Below, piece after piece: positions 9,640 to 21,053 of a DNA stretch of 64,000 nt (position 1 is its first letter; each line of letters begins with the position of its first letter). The position numbers and the translations under genes are program-made. Source of the stretch: Cristatella mucedo (Eukaryota; Bryozoa; Phylactolaemata; Cristatellidae); the NCBI GenBank assembly GCA_009760855.2, contig WPIO01000013.1, positions 3,698,501 through 3,762,500 of the forward strand, read 5' to 3'. Below the pieces are notes generated by a model. The model was not told the origin of the DNA. It did not search any database and saw nothing but the letters and a program-made list of their open reading frames with translations.

Positions 9640-10526
9640 GCAGTTTGCACGACTTCATTAGAGTGCTAGAGCTCCGATTGAAGCTATTTTTTGGTGCTGT
9701 TAAACCCTCTCTAGGATAGCACCGCTTCAAAAGAGGATAGCCTAGACCCGAAAGCCTGTTCTGGAGCCCGCGACTTGTTCACTTAATGTTACTATTGCTT
9801 TGGCACTTTGGGCTAACGGAACTTAACATGATTTCACTCCTTATGACCTTTCAATGGGTTCCTCTCAAGTCAATAAAAACGCTCACCCTCACCTCAGCCG
9901 ACTACTGGGAAGCCTCGAAACCGCGACAGCCTCGTCGACTTTTGGGCTCAGGAGCAGAACGTCTCCGTCCTTAAGTCAAGGCTGACTGCCCTGCGCTGGG
10001 CGTCCGCCGACCGAGCGCTAGCACAGGCGATCAAGTGCCTCCGTCATCGCATTTATATGCGGCCGAGTTATTTTGAAGAGCGGCCATTAGTATTAAACCG
10101 TCCGGGTGCTGCGATGCCGGTTCGCTGGCTGCTTACGGCAGCCACAGTGAAAAAGCTCCGTCAGCCTTCTCCATCATCCTAACGCCCGAGCATTTGACAT
10201 TCTACACTGTCGCCGCACTGAATATCAGGTGTGTTGTTGCGAGGGCAGTCGTCAGTCACATGACTCGTGGCGCAGACGACATCGGCTGCACGGATAGAAG
10301 ACTAGCAAAGCAGCTTGACCAGCATCGCAATAGCAGTCTATTGCATCGGGAGTTTGTACAGCGACAGTCTCGAAACGAGTTGCAGCAAACAGCCGCATAC
10401 TCCAAAACGGCAGCCAACTAAGGACGAACGATCACTTTCGCTCACCACATCGGTAGTCAAGGTACCAAGATACCAACCACGTGCACGGCACCCCAACCGT
10501 TTCGGTTAGTACAATACATAAAAAAA
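9640..10526. other. Unassigned, no gene recognised
   Basis: No recognisable coding region or repeat. Confidence 0.45.
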
Positions 10527-10680
10527 TCCTAGCTGATTAAACAGCCTCTTTTTGTATAGCGACAGAAGAGCCTTTACGGCTATCACCACCGCTTGCAGTA
10601 GCGATAAAGAATCACCCACCGCAGGAATCGAACCCCCGACCTCGGGACCGAGGTCGTGAAAGCAACCACCTTACCTACAT
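10527..10680 (-). mobile_element. SINE-A
   Basis: Minus-strand copy: TAGCTGATTAAACAGCCTC, body GGCTATCACCACCGCTTGCA, complement of a B box (GGAATCGAACCC), palindrome GACCTCGGGACCGAGGTCGT. The head ends at CCTTACCTA. Confidence 0.85.
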
Positions 10681-10799
10681 AGTACACTTTTGTTTCTCTT
10701 GTGAAAACGAAACGCTCATCTTTCCGAGCCAGTCTTCGGGTTTTCCGTTTTCCCCACACCTTAGCTTCGACCACTGCCCGCAGCTGTGCGACACTGGTC

Positions 10800-10893
10800 A
10801 CCTTGTCGCCTGTGACGTCTCGGTCTAGTACGGCAGAGTGATAGTCGCCGCGGCTCTTCTGCAGCTAAATAAAGGAGGCTGCTACATCAGCTG
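10800..10893 (+). mobile_element. SINE-A 3' fragment
   Basis: Degenerate: GATAGTCGCCGCGGCTCTTC then AAAGGAGGCTGCTACATCAG, the SINE-A tail. The head is not recognisable. Confidence 0.55.
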
Positions 10894-12566
10894 ACCTTTA
10901 CTTTACTTTCTAGATCAACCACAGTAGGTTCGCTTATGTTGCCGCCACGACTTCGCTGCTTCTCAGCAGTCTCAGAATTACTTGCACTAAACTGCTTGCT
11001 ATCAACAGACTTTAGTTCGGTTATCGCCACCGCTAAAGTTTGCTTCAGATACAAGGCATCTGCACACGCGGCATTGACACTGAATAAGCGCAAGCCACAA
11101 TTCAGCCATATGTTCATTAGCTGCGAGTATTATCACAGGACTTATTTACGGTAAACAACGTTCCGTAATTCACTTAAGTTCGGCGTAGCATTGCTCTACA
11201 TTTCGCATCAGTTCGGCTAAGCTTAACTTCTCAATTAGCCGGTTAAGTTGGGGATTTTTCTCACTCCTAGATTTTGGCGGAGCAAAAGCTGAGTCAACTT
11301 CTAGGAGCTCACTCAGCTCCTCGCACGATCCATCCATCCATCCATCCAGTATAGCCTTCCAGATCGAACAGCTTCGAACTTCGGTTACGATGCTCACCAA
11401 TTCAGTCGCAGACAATGAGACTATCACTAGATGACTATTATTATTATTATTATTATTATTATGACTGATAGGGGCCAGCAGCAATAATCTAGCGCTTCTG
11501 AAACACAAGTTTTATGAACGTGCTCGGCAAATTAGTGCCTCTGAGCGTCAGCGCTGCTAACAGGAAGCTGTCTGCTCCGAAGCCACTAACGCTCCGTCTG
11601 CACAGCAGTAGCTAGAATGTTCAACTCACCTGCCATAATTTCATGTCGTTGCATGCTCTCTAAAATATAGATTATAACATCTGAATCGAAGTGACTCAAT
11701 AACCCAAGCAACACTATGAATCTCTAATAGTGTCATGATCTGGTTGAGTTAGGATGCCAGCGTTTCGGTACCAGCTCATCCATTTCACGTCGGCGGCCCG
11801 CTGATCTGATTTCGAAGTCGCTTAGTGGGCAGATTGAAATCTTTTGGCATCTCTTGCGCTTTCTATCGAACACGTCTCTAAAAGCGGCCGTCGCCATACG
11901 TGACTGTGTGAAATTGGAATCTGTAGAAGCGATCCACATTCATCCAAGCCTCACTGTCAGGTGTCAGGCTTGGAGTTCTCGATGTGACTCGTAGTGCGCC
12001 ACGAGACGTCTGGAACGGCTCTCGCCCAGGAGCGAGCTGCTGCATACGGCATGACTGAGCGACTGCCTGCCTGCTCGTGCGAGGCTTGAAACGGAAACTT
12101 GAAAAAGCGAAATAGAGCGATGTGTTGCTTGCCGATAAAAGATGTTCCCGAACCACGGTGCTCCTGAACTCGAGGCAGTGCATCAGGAAGTCGGACATTT
12201 AAGCCGGATGTGGGCGTGGACTGCCTTTCGTTGCATTTATTTGGGCGTCCGCGTAAAAAGGTATTCGCTTTTGCGTAAGCACACATTTGCTTTTATGCTT
12301 GTTTTTAATAGGTCCAGGCAAACGTCCGTCGGCCCGAGCGCCAGCCATTTTTGGCTGGCATATAAATTTCGGGCTAAACGCGTCGGCCTATGTTTATTGC
12401 CATTGCGTCGTGCATCGTAAATCGTACGTCGCGATTGCCGTAGCTGCGAGCTCTACCTGCCCTGACGTCGATGGCTAGTCACTAGTTTACGCCTGTCGTC
12501 GTCAATTCTGCTGATGGATAATGGTGTTGTTCATCCCCCCCCCCCGCTGGACTTGCTAATAACCTC
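10894..12566. other. Unassigned, with (CCAT)n and (TTA)n
   Basis: (CCAT)n at about 11327-11346 and (TTA)n at 11436-11461. A 112-codon minus frame (11170-11508) shows no known domain. Confidence 0.45.
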
Positions 12567-12915
12567 AAATCATGTGCTCCGCACCAGCTAGATTGTGCGG
12601 CTCTTCCCTGTAGGTTATTGAATTTTCCATTGTGTGCACAGTTACGAAAACGCCGCGACACTCTTACACAACCGAATCCGAAAGCCTGTTCGTTGAGGAG
12701 CATTAAGTGCCACGCCCGGCTGGCTTACGGCAAGCTCTGACGGCGATGTTTACCGACGTCAGCGCTTGCCATAAGCCAGCCCAGCATTGCGAAAATGCGC
12801 CCCGCACCAGCTAGATTACACGGCTCTTTCCTCCAGGTTATTGAATTTACTATTACGAGCGCAGTTACGAAAACGCTGCGCCACTCTTACACAACCGAAT
12901 CCGCAAGCCAGCCCC
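12567..12915. repeat. Diverged direct duplication, ~120 bp at 222-bp spacing
   Basis: Blocks at 12567-12688 and 12789-12915 share CGCACCAGCTAGATT, GGTTATTGAATTT, CAGTTACGAAAACGC and CACTCTTACACAACCGAATC. Identity is roughly 80% by eye. The second block is followed by CCTTGCGGCAAGCTCCGACG, recalling the spacer of the first, so it may be a two-copy satellite. Confidence 0.75.
12718..12781. repeat. Long hairpin between the duplicated blocks
   Basis: Arms GGCTGGCTTACGGCAAGC (12718-12735) and GCTTGCCATAAGCCAGCC (12764-12781) pair at 17 of 18 positions. The loop itself contains CTGACG...CGTCAG. Confidence 0.85.
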
Positions 12916-12919
12916 CATG

Positions 12920-13683
12920 TGCCTTGCGGCAAGCTCCGACGGTGGTAAACACGACCGTCACTTGACCTTTGCATCAAAGGCCTGTGACATGTGCCCGCGG
13001 CCTACTATAAATCATCTTGGCAGGTACATTCCAATCCGATGGTTCGTAGGACGGGGCGCGCGGCACAGCGTGTTACCCGCGCGGTGAACTCGCTCGATGT
13101 TCGGTGTCTAGAATGGGCTAGAAAATTCTAGAAAATTCGCGAGACTGAGAGCCGTGCTGTCAATGTGGCTTTGACGCAGGCGATGGCTGCCACATGTGGC
13201 AGCCATCGCCTGCGTGCTGGTCTGCCTTGCTACGGCTACCGGTCAAATGAGCGTTTACCGAGTGTTTACTGCGCTGCTCCTTTCTTGCACGCACCTGCTC
13301 CTCAATGACCGCACCGGCTAACCAACCGACCACATCGGCTCTGCAGACAACTGTGGCATTATAATTCTCCTTCTCTCAAACCTCCGCTGACTCCGCACAA
13401 AGGATTGCATCGTCCTCGCAGGGTCCCGTCACTCACTTCCGCAGGTCCTTTATTCGCTTGCCCCGACTTACCTATCTGAGAAATACGCACTCCTCTCGGG
13501 CTTCCCCTCGCACCCTCCCTCCGCAGGTGCTCTGACTCGGGTCCTTTAGCTGTGCCTCTAAGCTGTGCCTCGTGTCTTGCTTTTGAATACCCTGCCTTCA
13601 GTTCTTGTGCTCCTCAAGCCTCAAACTAGTTCTTAGCTGGCATCGCGGCCGGCATTCCCTGGCTTGAAGTCACTTCAAAACTC
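12920..13683. other. Unassigned, contains a perfect palindrome
   Basis: No gene recognised; the notable feature is at 13174-13215. Confidence 0.45.
13174..13215. repeat. Perfect spacer-free 42-bp palindrome
   Basis: Centre ACATGT at 13194/13195. The left arm begins ACGCAGGCGATGGCTGCC, and every base pairs through both arms. Confidence 0.95.
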
Positions 13684-13846
13684 TGCTAATTTAGCGAACT
13701 CATTTTGCATAGCGGCAAAAGAGCGTTTTCGGCTGTCATCGCCGCTCTCAGTTGGCAATATAGGATCGCCCGTGCAGGGGATTCGAGCCCACGACGACCT
13801 CGGTTGTGAAGAGCGAGCGTCTTACCTCCCGGGCTATCGCGGCCCT
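13684..13846 (-). mobile_element. SINE-A, diverged
   Basis: GCATAGCGGCAAAAGAGCG, body TGTCATCGCCGCTCTCAGTT, complement of B box GATTCGAGCCC, then CTCGGTTGTGAAGAGCGAGC and the head TACCTCCCGGGCTATCGCGG. The head differs from the 5.2-kb copy but matches those at 28.8 and 52.1 kb. Confidence 0.75.
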
Positions 13847-14079
13847 AAAAAAAAGCTAAATACCCATCAGTTCCTCGCAGCGTTCGCCACGTCCTCACGA
13901 ATGGTGTTCGAGGGCTTACGCGAGCAGAAAACGGTTCGTGTCATAACAAATAATCGTTGTATTGTTGCTTTCTTTCCAGCGCTTCATACGTTTGTTTTAG
14001 CATAACTAGGACATGGTTTGTTCATTATGAGTAAAGGAGCTACGCGTCGCGTGATCGGATCCCTTCGTATTTGTGAAGT

Positions 14080-14082
<3 letters not shown>

Positions 14083-14135
<53 letters not shown>
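14083..14135. repeat. (TA)n microsatellite
   Basis: About 26 TA units, followed by very AT-rich, locally palindromic DNA to about 14400. Confidence 0.95.
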
Positions 14136-14137
<2 letters not shown>

Positions 14138-14624
14138 ATTTATATATGCTCACACATACTTACATTCAGGTATACGCAAACGGGTATATATGGGAGTCTG
14201 TGTACGACGTTTTATAAAATTCATAAAAGGCAATTTTTATATAAAATCCTTTATAAATTTATAATAATATATAATATACAATATAATATTTATATACTAT
14301 TTATTTAAATATATATTATACAATATATAATTATATAATTTTTATATATTATATAAAAATTTATATAAAATTCAGATTTGATAAAATTCATATATGGCAA
14401 TTCAGATTACGGCGCTGCTCTGACCAGAGCAGATGGACATTTGCCGGTGCTTCGAGTGATTAATCAGGACAGACGATATATTTTTATCTTTCCTCCACGT
14501 TTTAAAAGACGGTGTCTATCGTCTGCGTACGAACTCTATTCAGTGCAGCCTTTAAGAGTCGCTAGCCTTGCATCAAGACGCTAGTTCTACTCGTATCGGT
14601 CAACCGGCTGTGGCTTCCGGCACA
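14136..14624. other. AT-rich stretch, no gene recognised
   Basis: Repeated variants of TATATAAAATT up to ~14400, then unassigned sequence. Confidence 0.5.
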
Positions 14625-16650
14625 CGTTGTTAAGATGTGGCTGCGGACTGGTAGTCTTCTTTGATTGGCGTATGAATTGCTGGATGAGGTCGCTCGTGGC
14701 CTCCTTGAATGTAGACTTGGAGGTTCGGCACAGAATTGAGGGCCATAATTTCAGACCGGGTTGCCGCCGCTCCAGGGACAGTCTCTCTGATCTGGTCTAT
14801 CTCGTTGAAAAAAGCTAGAGAAGCGAGCGGCGCCAGGTCATCAAAAATATTACTGGGTAACACGGAACTACCACGGGAGTGCTTAAGGAGATGCATGGCG
14901 GCAGACATAAGCACTTCGGTTGCTTTCACGACCTCGGGACTGAGGTCGTGGGTTCGATTCCTGCGGTGGGCATTCCTTTATCGCCACTGCAAGATGCGGT
15001 GAAAGCCATAAAGGCTCTTTTGTCGCTATACAAAAAGAGGCTGTTTAATCAGCTATGATTATTATTATTACTTTTAGATCGTGCATTCTTTATTTGACAG
15101 TATTTTTTTATAGAAACTAGACTTAGCCTTAGCTAGGATCGATTGGTATGATCTATTGTAGTCTTTATATGCCTGACAGTGGACAGTCAGTCCTGATCTT
15201 TCGTAAATGCTTTCTCAAGCTTTCGCTTAGTAAACCTAGCTAGTTTAATGAATGCGGTAAACCACAGGCCGTCTGGGCTAGGGCGAACATTTCACATAGA
15301 GGTGCAAACACGCTGAGCGTGTCAGCAAGTGTCGCTTTGTACAGTTTTTCCAATGATGACAGGTCGCAAGGAGGATTGAGCAGCAGGGCGAAGAAAATAT
15401 TTTCTCGCGAACAGCATCGGTCAAGGGGCGTGAGGTTTCGCAATTTCCAAATGGTTTTGGATGCGAGAAGGCGACACTGAACTCTTGACTGAATTAGATC
15501 TGCAAGTGGTCAGATGTGCGTAATTTGGTAATAGTAGCACACACTTGTGCGAGAATATTTGATCGAGTGTGTGATCCTTGTTGTGAGTGAGTTTATGCGC
15601 ATGAGTCACGAGAGAAAATGAGTCACTCAGTGCACAAAACTCAGCGCTTAGGGCGTCAGCTAAGACGTCAAAATGAATGTTAAAAATACTCATACCAAAA
15701 AAATATCGGTTTCTTGTACACAGAATTGAAATTCGATCAGAGAAATCTGGGATAAAGGAGAACTTTGTAGCTGGGGGCGAAATAGTACTCCCACCACTGG
15801 CAGCTTATTGTCCGGGGGAGACTCCGGACAAGAGATTCGAAACACTGCTTCAAGGGGACTGCAAACGGATTGAAATTGGGAGAAGAACGTGCGACAATGA
15901 CGACTCCCCCACCAGTTTCGATTGATCAACGGGTGTAGATTAAGGAAAAGCCCGTCGGGGTTACGTCGGTTATGGTCGGACAGGTTCAGTCATGTCTCGG
16001 TAAAAGCAAACAGATCGAAATTGCCTTCCATAATCATGTACGTATTATTAGTGTTGTATTGCACTTCAAGCGAGAATTCCAAAGACTTGCGTCAAGATGG
16101 GCCACTGGGGGTTATAGTAGGCTCGATGACCTTTAAATTAGAGAGATTCACAGCAGCGGCTTGAGGGCGGTCGAGCAGCACGACACGAAACAATGCTACG
16201 AATACCAAATAAGCGGGGCCTCCTGCCATCGAGGTGGCTACGCGATCTCATTTTAGAAATGCCCAACTTTACGGACCCTAACAACAGAAACCGCAACAAG
16301 GAATGGCATTTGGACGACGGTATCGAAATGAGAATAGGCGCACACGATCACACCTTATAGGGAGGTTGCTAACATTTGTTGAAGAAGCTAAAGTTGCAGG
16401 CCTCGTGGAGGGTGAGACTTCTGCACATGGGAACAGCCCGACGCGGCAAGCGTTTGGATGTCCATGGGCACGCAGTAATTACTTACGCACTGCGGCCAAA
16501 CAAAAAGCAGGCACGCTTTAAACAGGTCGGTCTTAGCTGTATCGGTTTCCGTATAAGACGTTGTAGGGAGCTCCGGCCTTGGCATTGCTCTGTCGCTGCT
16601 CGGAATTAGCGTCACTTTCCACGGGAAAGTGCCGACCAGCAACTGCTGAA
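14625..16650 (-). mobile_element. L2-B-like LINE, 5' half (endonuclease region and upstream)
   Basis: Minus-strand LINE covering the linker before RT, the AP-endonuclease region and sequence upstream. Peptides include FNIHFDVLADALSAEF and HKLTHNKDHTLDQI, resembling the GDFNIH...THxxGHTLDLI blocks of L2/CR1 endonucleases. The upstream part (about 16380-16650) is similar to 45190-45400 upstream of a second copy, suggesting both reach the LINE 5' region. It is interrupted by stops and by a SINE-A at 14913-15056. The linker peptide AFFNEIDQIRETVPGAA is counterpart to FFVSNAGVARSES in the 33.9-kb copy. It lacks its RT half. Confidence 0.75.
14913..15056 (+). mobile_element. SINE-A nested in the LINE
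   Basis: Near-intact core: CGACCTCGGGACTGAGGTCG, B box GGTTCGATTCC, body CCACTGCAAGATGCGGTGAA, tail AAAGGCTCTTTTGTCGCTAT and GAGGCTGTTTAATCAGCTAT, then (ATT)n. The LINE continues on both sides. Confidence 0.85.
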
Positions 16651-17282
16651 AACTTGTCCGTGTGGAAGAGCTAAGCTAATCCGTCACTTTGATGAACAGA
16701 CGAGACTTTTTTTGCCGCCATATTCTCAACGCCAATCCAAAGACCTTTAAATTGTAATGGACCACGTTATCCTACGATATATAAACGACGGAAAGATGGC
16801 TGCATTCGTGCAAGACAAAAATTGGCTCTGATAATAATAGATCGTTTGCACTTCGTCCTAAGAGAATTAAGTCTCCATCCAGGCATCTTAACACGATGCA
16901 GGCGAAACAATAACCGAGGGTTAATGACAGACGCGGTCTCACGCTTAGAAAAGCATGCACAAGCAATCAAATCTCACGCTTAGGCTAGTATTCCAAAGTA
17001 TTTCAGAAGCAAGTCAGAGCCGTCAGACACGCACGGGCGAGTGAGCTGACATGGCTTACTATCCCCTACCTAGATTGTTACTTGGCTTGATTGGTTCCGA
17101 TGCACCAGAGCACGGCGTGGAGGCGTGAACTGCCGCTGCCGCGTGCGCTCATTTTTACGTCTTAGCAAACGCAAGCTAAAGGAGTGGCTTGTTATGCAAA
17201 CAGCTGAACCATCTCGTTTACTTTAAGCGTCGGAGGCTCCCTCGTTGGAGGTCAAGAGACGAAGAGAAAGCGTCACGGAACG
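16651..17282. other. Unassigned, possibly more LINE 5' sequence
   Basis: No recognised domain. It could be the far 5' end of the LINE or host DNA. Confidence 0.4.
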
Positions 17283-17352
17283 TCGGCCCATCCGGCCCAT
17301 CCAGCACATCCGGCCCATCCGGCCCATCCGGCCCATCCAGCACATCCAGGCA
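17283..17352. repeat. 9-bp minisatellite CCATCCGGC
   Basis: About seven units of CCATCCGGC with CCATCCAGCA variants; both strands are therefore open in frame. Confidence 0.9.
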
Positions 17353-17738
17353 CTGTCGAGTAGACAGGATGTGTGCATGCGCTGTGTTCCGCAATTGGCA
17401 GCTCAACAGTCTGCTGTGTCTGCTGGCACTGCTGCTGCGGTGAATTTTGAGCTCCGACTTTTCGTCCTTTGAGCTGCTTTCTGAGAAGATGGCCTGCCTA
17501 GCTGCGGGCCTGGATTTTATTATTTCGAATTCCTTCTTTTCAAGCTCGTTTGTTTTCTGAGAATATGGCTGCATATGGAAGGGCTTCGATGAGTTGGAAC
17601 ATGAATCTGCTCACTGCGTTCGTGGAAACTCCGCAGATACTCTTTTGCTCGTACTCAGCCCGATTACCCAGTACGGCCAAGCAGGCAGAAAGGTGTACAC
17701 GGATATTTAGTGCTAGCACAAGCACTATCCGCACCCTG
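17353..17738. other. Unassigned, no gene recognised
   Basis: Nothing identifiable. Confidence 0.4.
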
Positions 17739-17783
17739 AAGTCTTTGAGTCTTTGAGTCTTTGAGTCTTTGAGTCTTCGAGTC
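17739..17783. repeat. 9-bp repeat GAGTCTTTG
   Basis: Five near-perfect units of TTTGAGTC with one C variant. Confidence 0.9.
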
Positions 17784-17794
17784 TGCTCCAGTAG

Positions 17795-17930
17795 TGCTTC
17801 GGCACGCTGCGCCCAGCAAGACAGTCCAGCAGAACAAAAGCTTTCTTCGCCAACGGAATTAAAACGAAAGGCTGGACCAGATAATTTGTTATCAATGTAG
17901 GATCCGAGAGCATGAGCGGTGTAAACGCTT
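17795..17930 (-). mobile_element. L2-A ORF fragment
   Basis: Minus frame peptide YIDNKLSGPAFRFNSVGEES aligns with CVDNKLAVPYLRLKTVGDRS of the 18.5-kb copy, followed by FCSAG for FSSAG. Highly diverged. Confidence 0.65.
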
Positions 17931-17931
17931 G

Positions 17932-18065
17932 CAGCTAGGCTCGTCTGTCTGTCGTGAGCGTCACAAGTGTGAGCTGCCGCATCGCATTGCTTCTCGGCTA
18001 CTTGCAATGAGTCCCGATCAAGCAGCCCATCGACTTCAACGTGTTGTCACTCACTTTTTCACTAA
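17932..18065 (+). mobile_element. L2-B ORF fragment
   Basis: GCTAGGCTCGTCTGTCTGTC...GAGCGTCACA, then CAAGCAGCCCATCGACTTCA and TGTCACTCACTTTTTCA follow the L2-B segment encoding RLVCRERRSCH...VKQRIDFKVLSLTF. Frame disrupted. Confidence 0.65.
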
Positions 18066-18255
18066 TTGATGCCAGATTCTTTTGCTCCGACTTGCCTATC
18101 ACAAAAATCATGTAGGCTTCCCCTTGAAACCACCGGCTCCGACTAACTCCGACGACCGAATCTGAAATCCATTTGAGACCTAGTATTCATGCATTATATA
18201 TTTGAGTATTCCTACGCCAAGGGGCGAGGGCCGCCGGCGGGGGGGGAGGGAGGTA
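18066..18255. other. Unassigned, ends in a G-rich run
   Basis: GC-rich GGCGGGGGGGGAGGGAGG at 18235-18253 abuts the LINE tail. Confidence 0.5.
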
Positions 18256-20768
18256 ATGTAATGTAATGTATCTCCGTCAGTAAATCCACAAAGTCATAAA
18301 GACCATGTGGGTGTTACGCAGGAGAGTTTTGTATAGCGCACTCACAGCCTAAGCGGCTTTCGGTACGCATTCGGTAGCCAACAAACTTCGTCTCACGCAA
18401 CAAAGAGAAAGTGGGAAGCATAGCAGAGTTAGGAGAGCAGTTGAGGTAGTGAGTAGCATAGAAGTAGCAGTTCAGGACCGCTGAAAAAGATGTGCCATAG
18501 TCGGCAGATGGAGAGTAGATGTCGTTGCGTAAGAATTGTGGAAGCGAGTTCCACAGTCTAGGACCTGCAGAGCTAAAGCTTCTGTCGCCAACTGTCTTTA
18601 AGCGGAGGTATGGGACAGCTAATTTATTGTCCACACAAGACCTGAGGGCGCGAACAGGCTGAAACTGATGCAGCAGTTCAGCTAGGTATGAAGGAGCCAA
18701 GCCGTGGCGGGCCTTTTGGGTCAGCATAAGAACTTTGCTCTGTATCCTTTGCTGAACCGGCAACCATCCTAGCTCTTCCAGCAAAGGTGACACGTGCTCA
18801 AACCGCTGGGACTTGAAGACAAGCCTTGCAGCCATTTTCATAGTCCGCTGTAGTGGCATAATAACTTTCTTTGGCAGCCCAGCCAAAAGGGAATTACAAT
18901 AATCAAGCCGAGACAGAACTAAAGAGCTAGTTAAATTTCTTACAAGCCACTGTGGGAGACAGCTTCTAATCTTGGATAGGGATCGGATGTGATGGCTAGC
19001 TGTAGAGGCAGTCTTCTGAATGAAGCTTTTGAAATTGAGGCAGCTGTCGAACACGACACCTAGATTACGAGCACGTGGTGAATGTCGCACAATAGCATCA
19101 CCTATTAGAACAGCAAAGCCTTTTAAAACTTCATTCTATGGCTCCAGCCTATCTTTCAGATATACTACCCCATCAGGCAAAGCATCGTACCACTCGCTTT
19201 TCGGAATCCAACAGTCTAGAAATACCTCGTACAAACCTTAAATCCTTTGGAGACCGTGCATTTAGCTCGTATGCTCCCACAGCCTGGAACTCCCTCCCGA
19301 CCTGCATCAGAACATCCCCTGACCTGACCACATTTAAAAGAAACTTAAAAACATACCTATTTAGGACAGCATTTAGTGGGTCCTTGTGATTCGTCCTCGA
19401 TGTGCTTATGCGTGCTGACACTGTTCATGCTGCCACTAACCACATTTGCATGCTGACCCAGTGCATGTAACCCCTAACCATGTTATTCATTTTGTTTGTT
19501 TTTCAAGCATGATTTTACTTACTATTCTATTGCGTATCACTTTGCAGCAAATGTAAAGCGCCTAGAAAGAGATTAAGTTCTCTGAGGGCGCTTTATCAAG
19601 TGCAATATTATTATTATTATTATTAATCCAGCCACACGCTTAGGGTGTCCTATGAGAAGCAGTTCGGTTTTATCGTCATTTAATTTCAGGAAGTTTTCCG
19701 ACATCCAGGATCGAATATCGGCAAGGCAAGCATTCAGTTTCTCAGTTGCTGCAGCAGATTCCGACGGTTTAAATGACAAATACAACTGAGTATCGTCAGC
19801 ATAGAAGTGATATCCTATTCCACGGGCCTTAATCACTTTTCCCAGAGGTTGCGTATAAATGGAGAACAGCAAGGGACCGAGTACAGACCCTTGAGGGACT
19901 CCACAGGTGACCCTTCTCATGTCTGAGACCTGACCCCCACACGACGCGGATTGAACACGATCAGACAAGTATGATTTAAACCATGCCAGTGCTTCGTCTG
20001 CCAGACCGATCGTTGTTCTCAATCGTTCAAGCAGAACTTCGTGATCAATGGTGTCGAAGGCAGCAGACAGATCTAGTAGAGCTAGGGCAGTGACATTCCC
20101 GTCGTCGTTGCCACGTAGAATGTCATTGTTAACACGGAGGAGAGCAGTTTCAGTAGAGTGCTGCCTCTTGAAACCTGATTGAAATGTTTCTGGCATTCCA
20201 TTATTTTCAATATGTTCAACTAGCTGCTTAGCAACAATTTTTTCAAGAATCTTTGATAAGAACGGAAGAAGGGAAACTGGACGATAGTTTGCTAGGACCT
20301 CTTTGTCTAATCCAGGCTTTTTAAGAATAGGTCTAACGATTGCCGATTTGAAGGACTTGGGGACGACCACTTTTCCCAAAGAAGCATTAAAAATCTTGGT
20401 TATGGCAGGGCTAAGTTGGTCTGCAAGTGAAGACCACAGAGATGAAGGTATAGGGTCTTCAGGAGACGAGCTCTTTTTGCTAGACCTTATTAAGGCAGCC
20501 ACATCACAGGCAGAAACATCAGAGAACCTTTTAAGAAAGGTCACAGGTTGAGGAACGGCGATTGCTTTGGTCGGAGGGGGCTTAATGGACGCACGAATGT
20601 GCACAATTTTTTCAGTAAAGAAGGCTGAAAACTTTTCGGCTGAGCCCTTAATATCTGGGGAGTCAGACCTCACAGCATTGGCCAGTAAATGGTTTACTGT
20701 CTTATAAATCTGTTTAGTGTCCGACTGGCAGGAATTCAGTTTTCTAATGAAAAAAGAAGAGGTGGGGG
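18256..20768 (-). mobile_element. L2-A LINE, most complete copy, split by L2-B
   Basis: Minus-strand non-LTR retrotransposon with linker, reverse transcriptase and C-terminal region. The frame from about 20768 includes QIYKTVNHLLANAV, then AEKFSAFFTEKIVHIR and the RT blocks YRPVSLLPFLSKILEKIVAK, FQSGFKRQHSTETALL, LLDLSAAFDTIDH, GVPQGSVLGPLLFSIY and YADDTQLYLSF (YADD at 19792-19803). It is interrupted after LLLIGHPKRVAGL by an L2-B insertion (19127-19625) and resumes at 19126 with KGFAVLIGD through LSRLDYCNSLLAGLPKK to the ORF end GCECAIQNSPA near 18314. The 3' UTR ends in TGTAATG pentamers at 18256. Apart from the insertion the frame is remarkably open, so the copy is relatively young. The endonuclease domain is absent (5' truncated). 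Confidence 0.92.
19127..19625 (+). mobile_element. L2-B 3' end inserted into L2-A
   Basis: Begins CTTCATTCTATGGCTCCAGC, encodes the L2-B C-terminus (DRAFSSYAPTAWNSLPTC...YLFRTAFSGSL), then the 3' UTR, hairpin and (ATT)n. The uninterrupted L2-A at 41.5 kb reads through this site as GTGGCTGGATTAAAAGG. Only 3-4 bp (TTAA) could be a target duplication. Confidence 0.9.
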
Positions 20769-20842
20769 CTCAGCGACAGACGCTTGCCGTCAGTCGCTGC
20801 GCCCATATCAATCACTGTCGCTCCTACTGTCAGTTGGCTGGC

Positions 20843-21053
<211 letters not shown>

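Noticed and set aside
9143-9730. Possible repetitive secreted protein from the CAG minisatellite
   Set aside because: The 161-bp period rotates the frame and no signal peptide or flanking exon is visible.
11170-11508. Minus frame with plausible composition (112 codons)
   Set aside because: No domain, start context or splice evidence; includes the (TTA)n translation.
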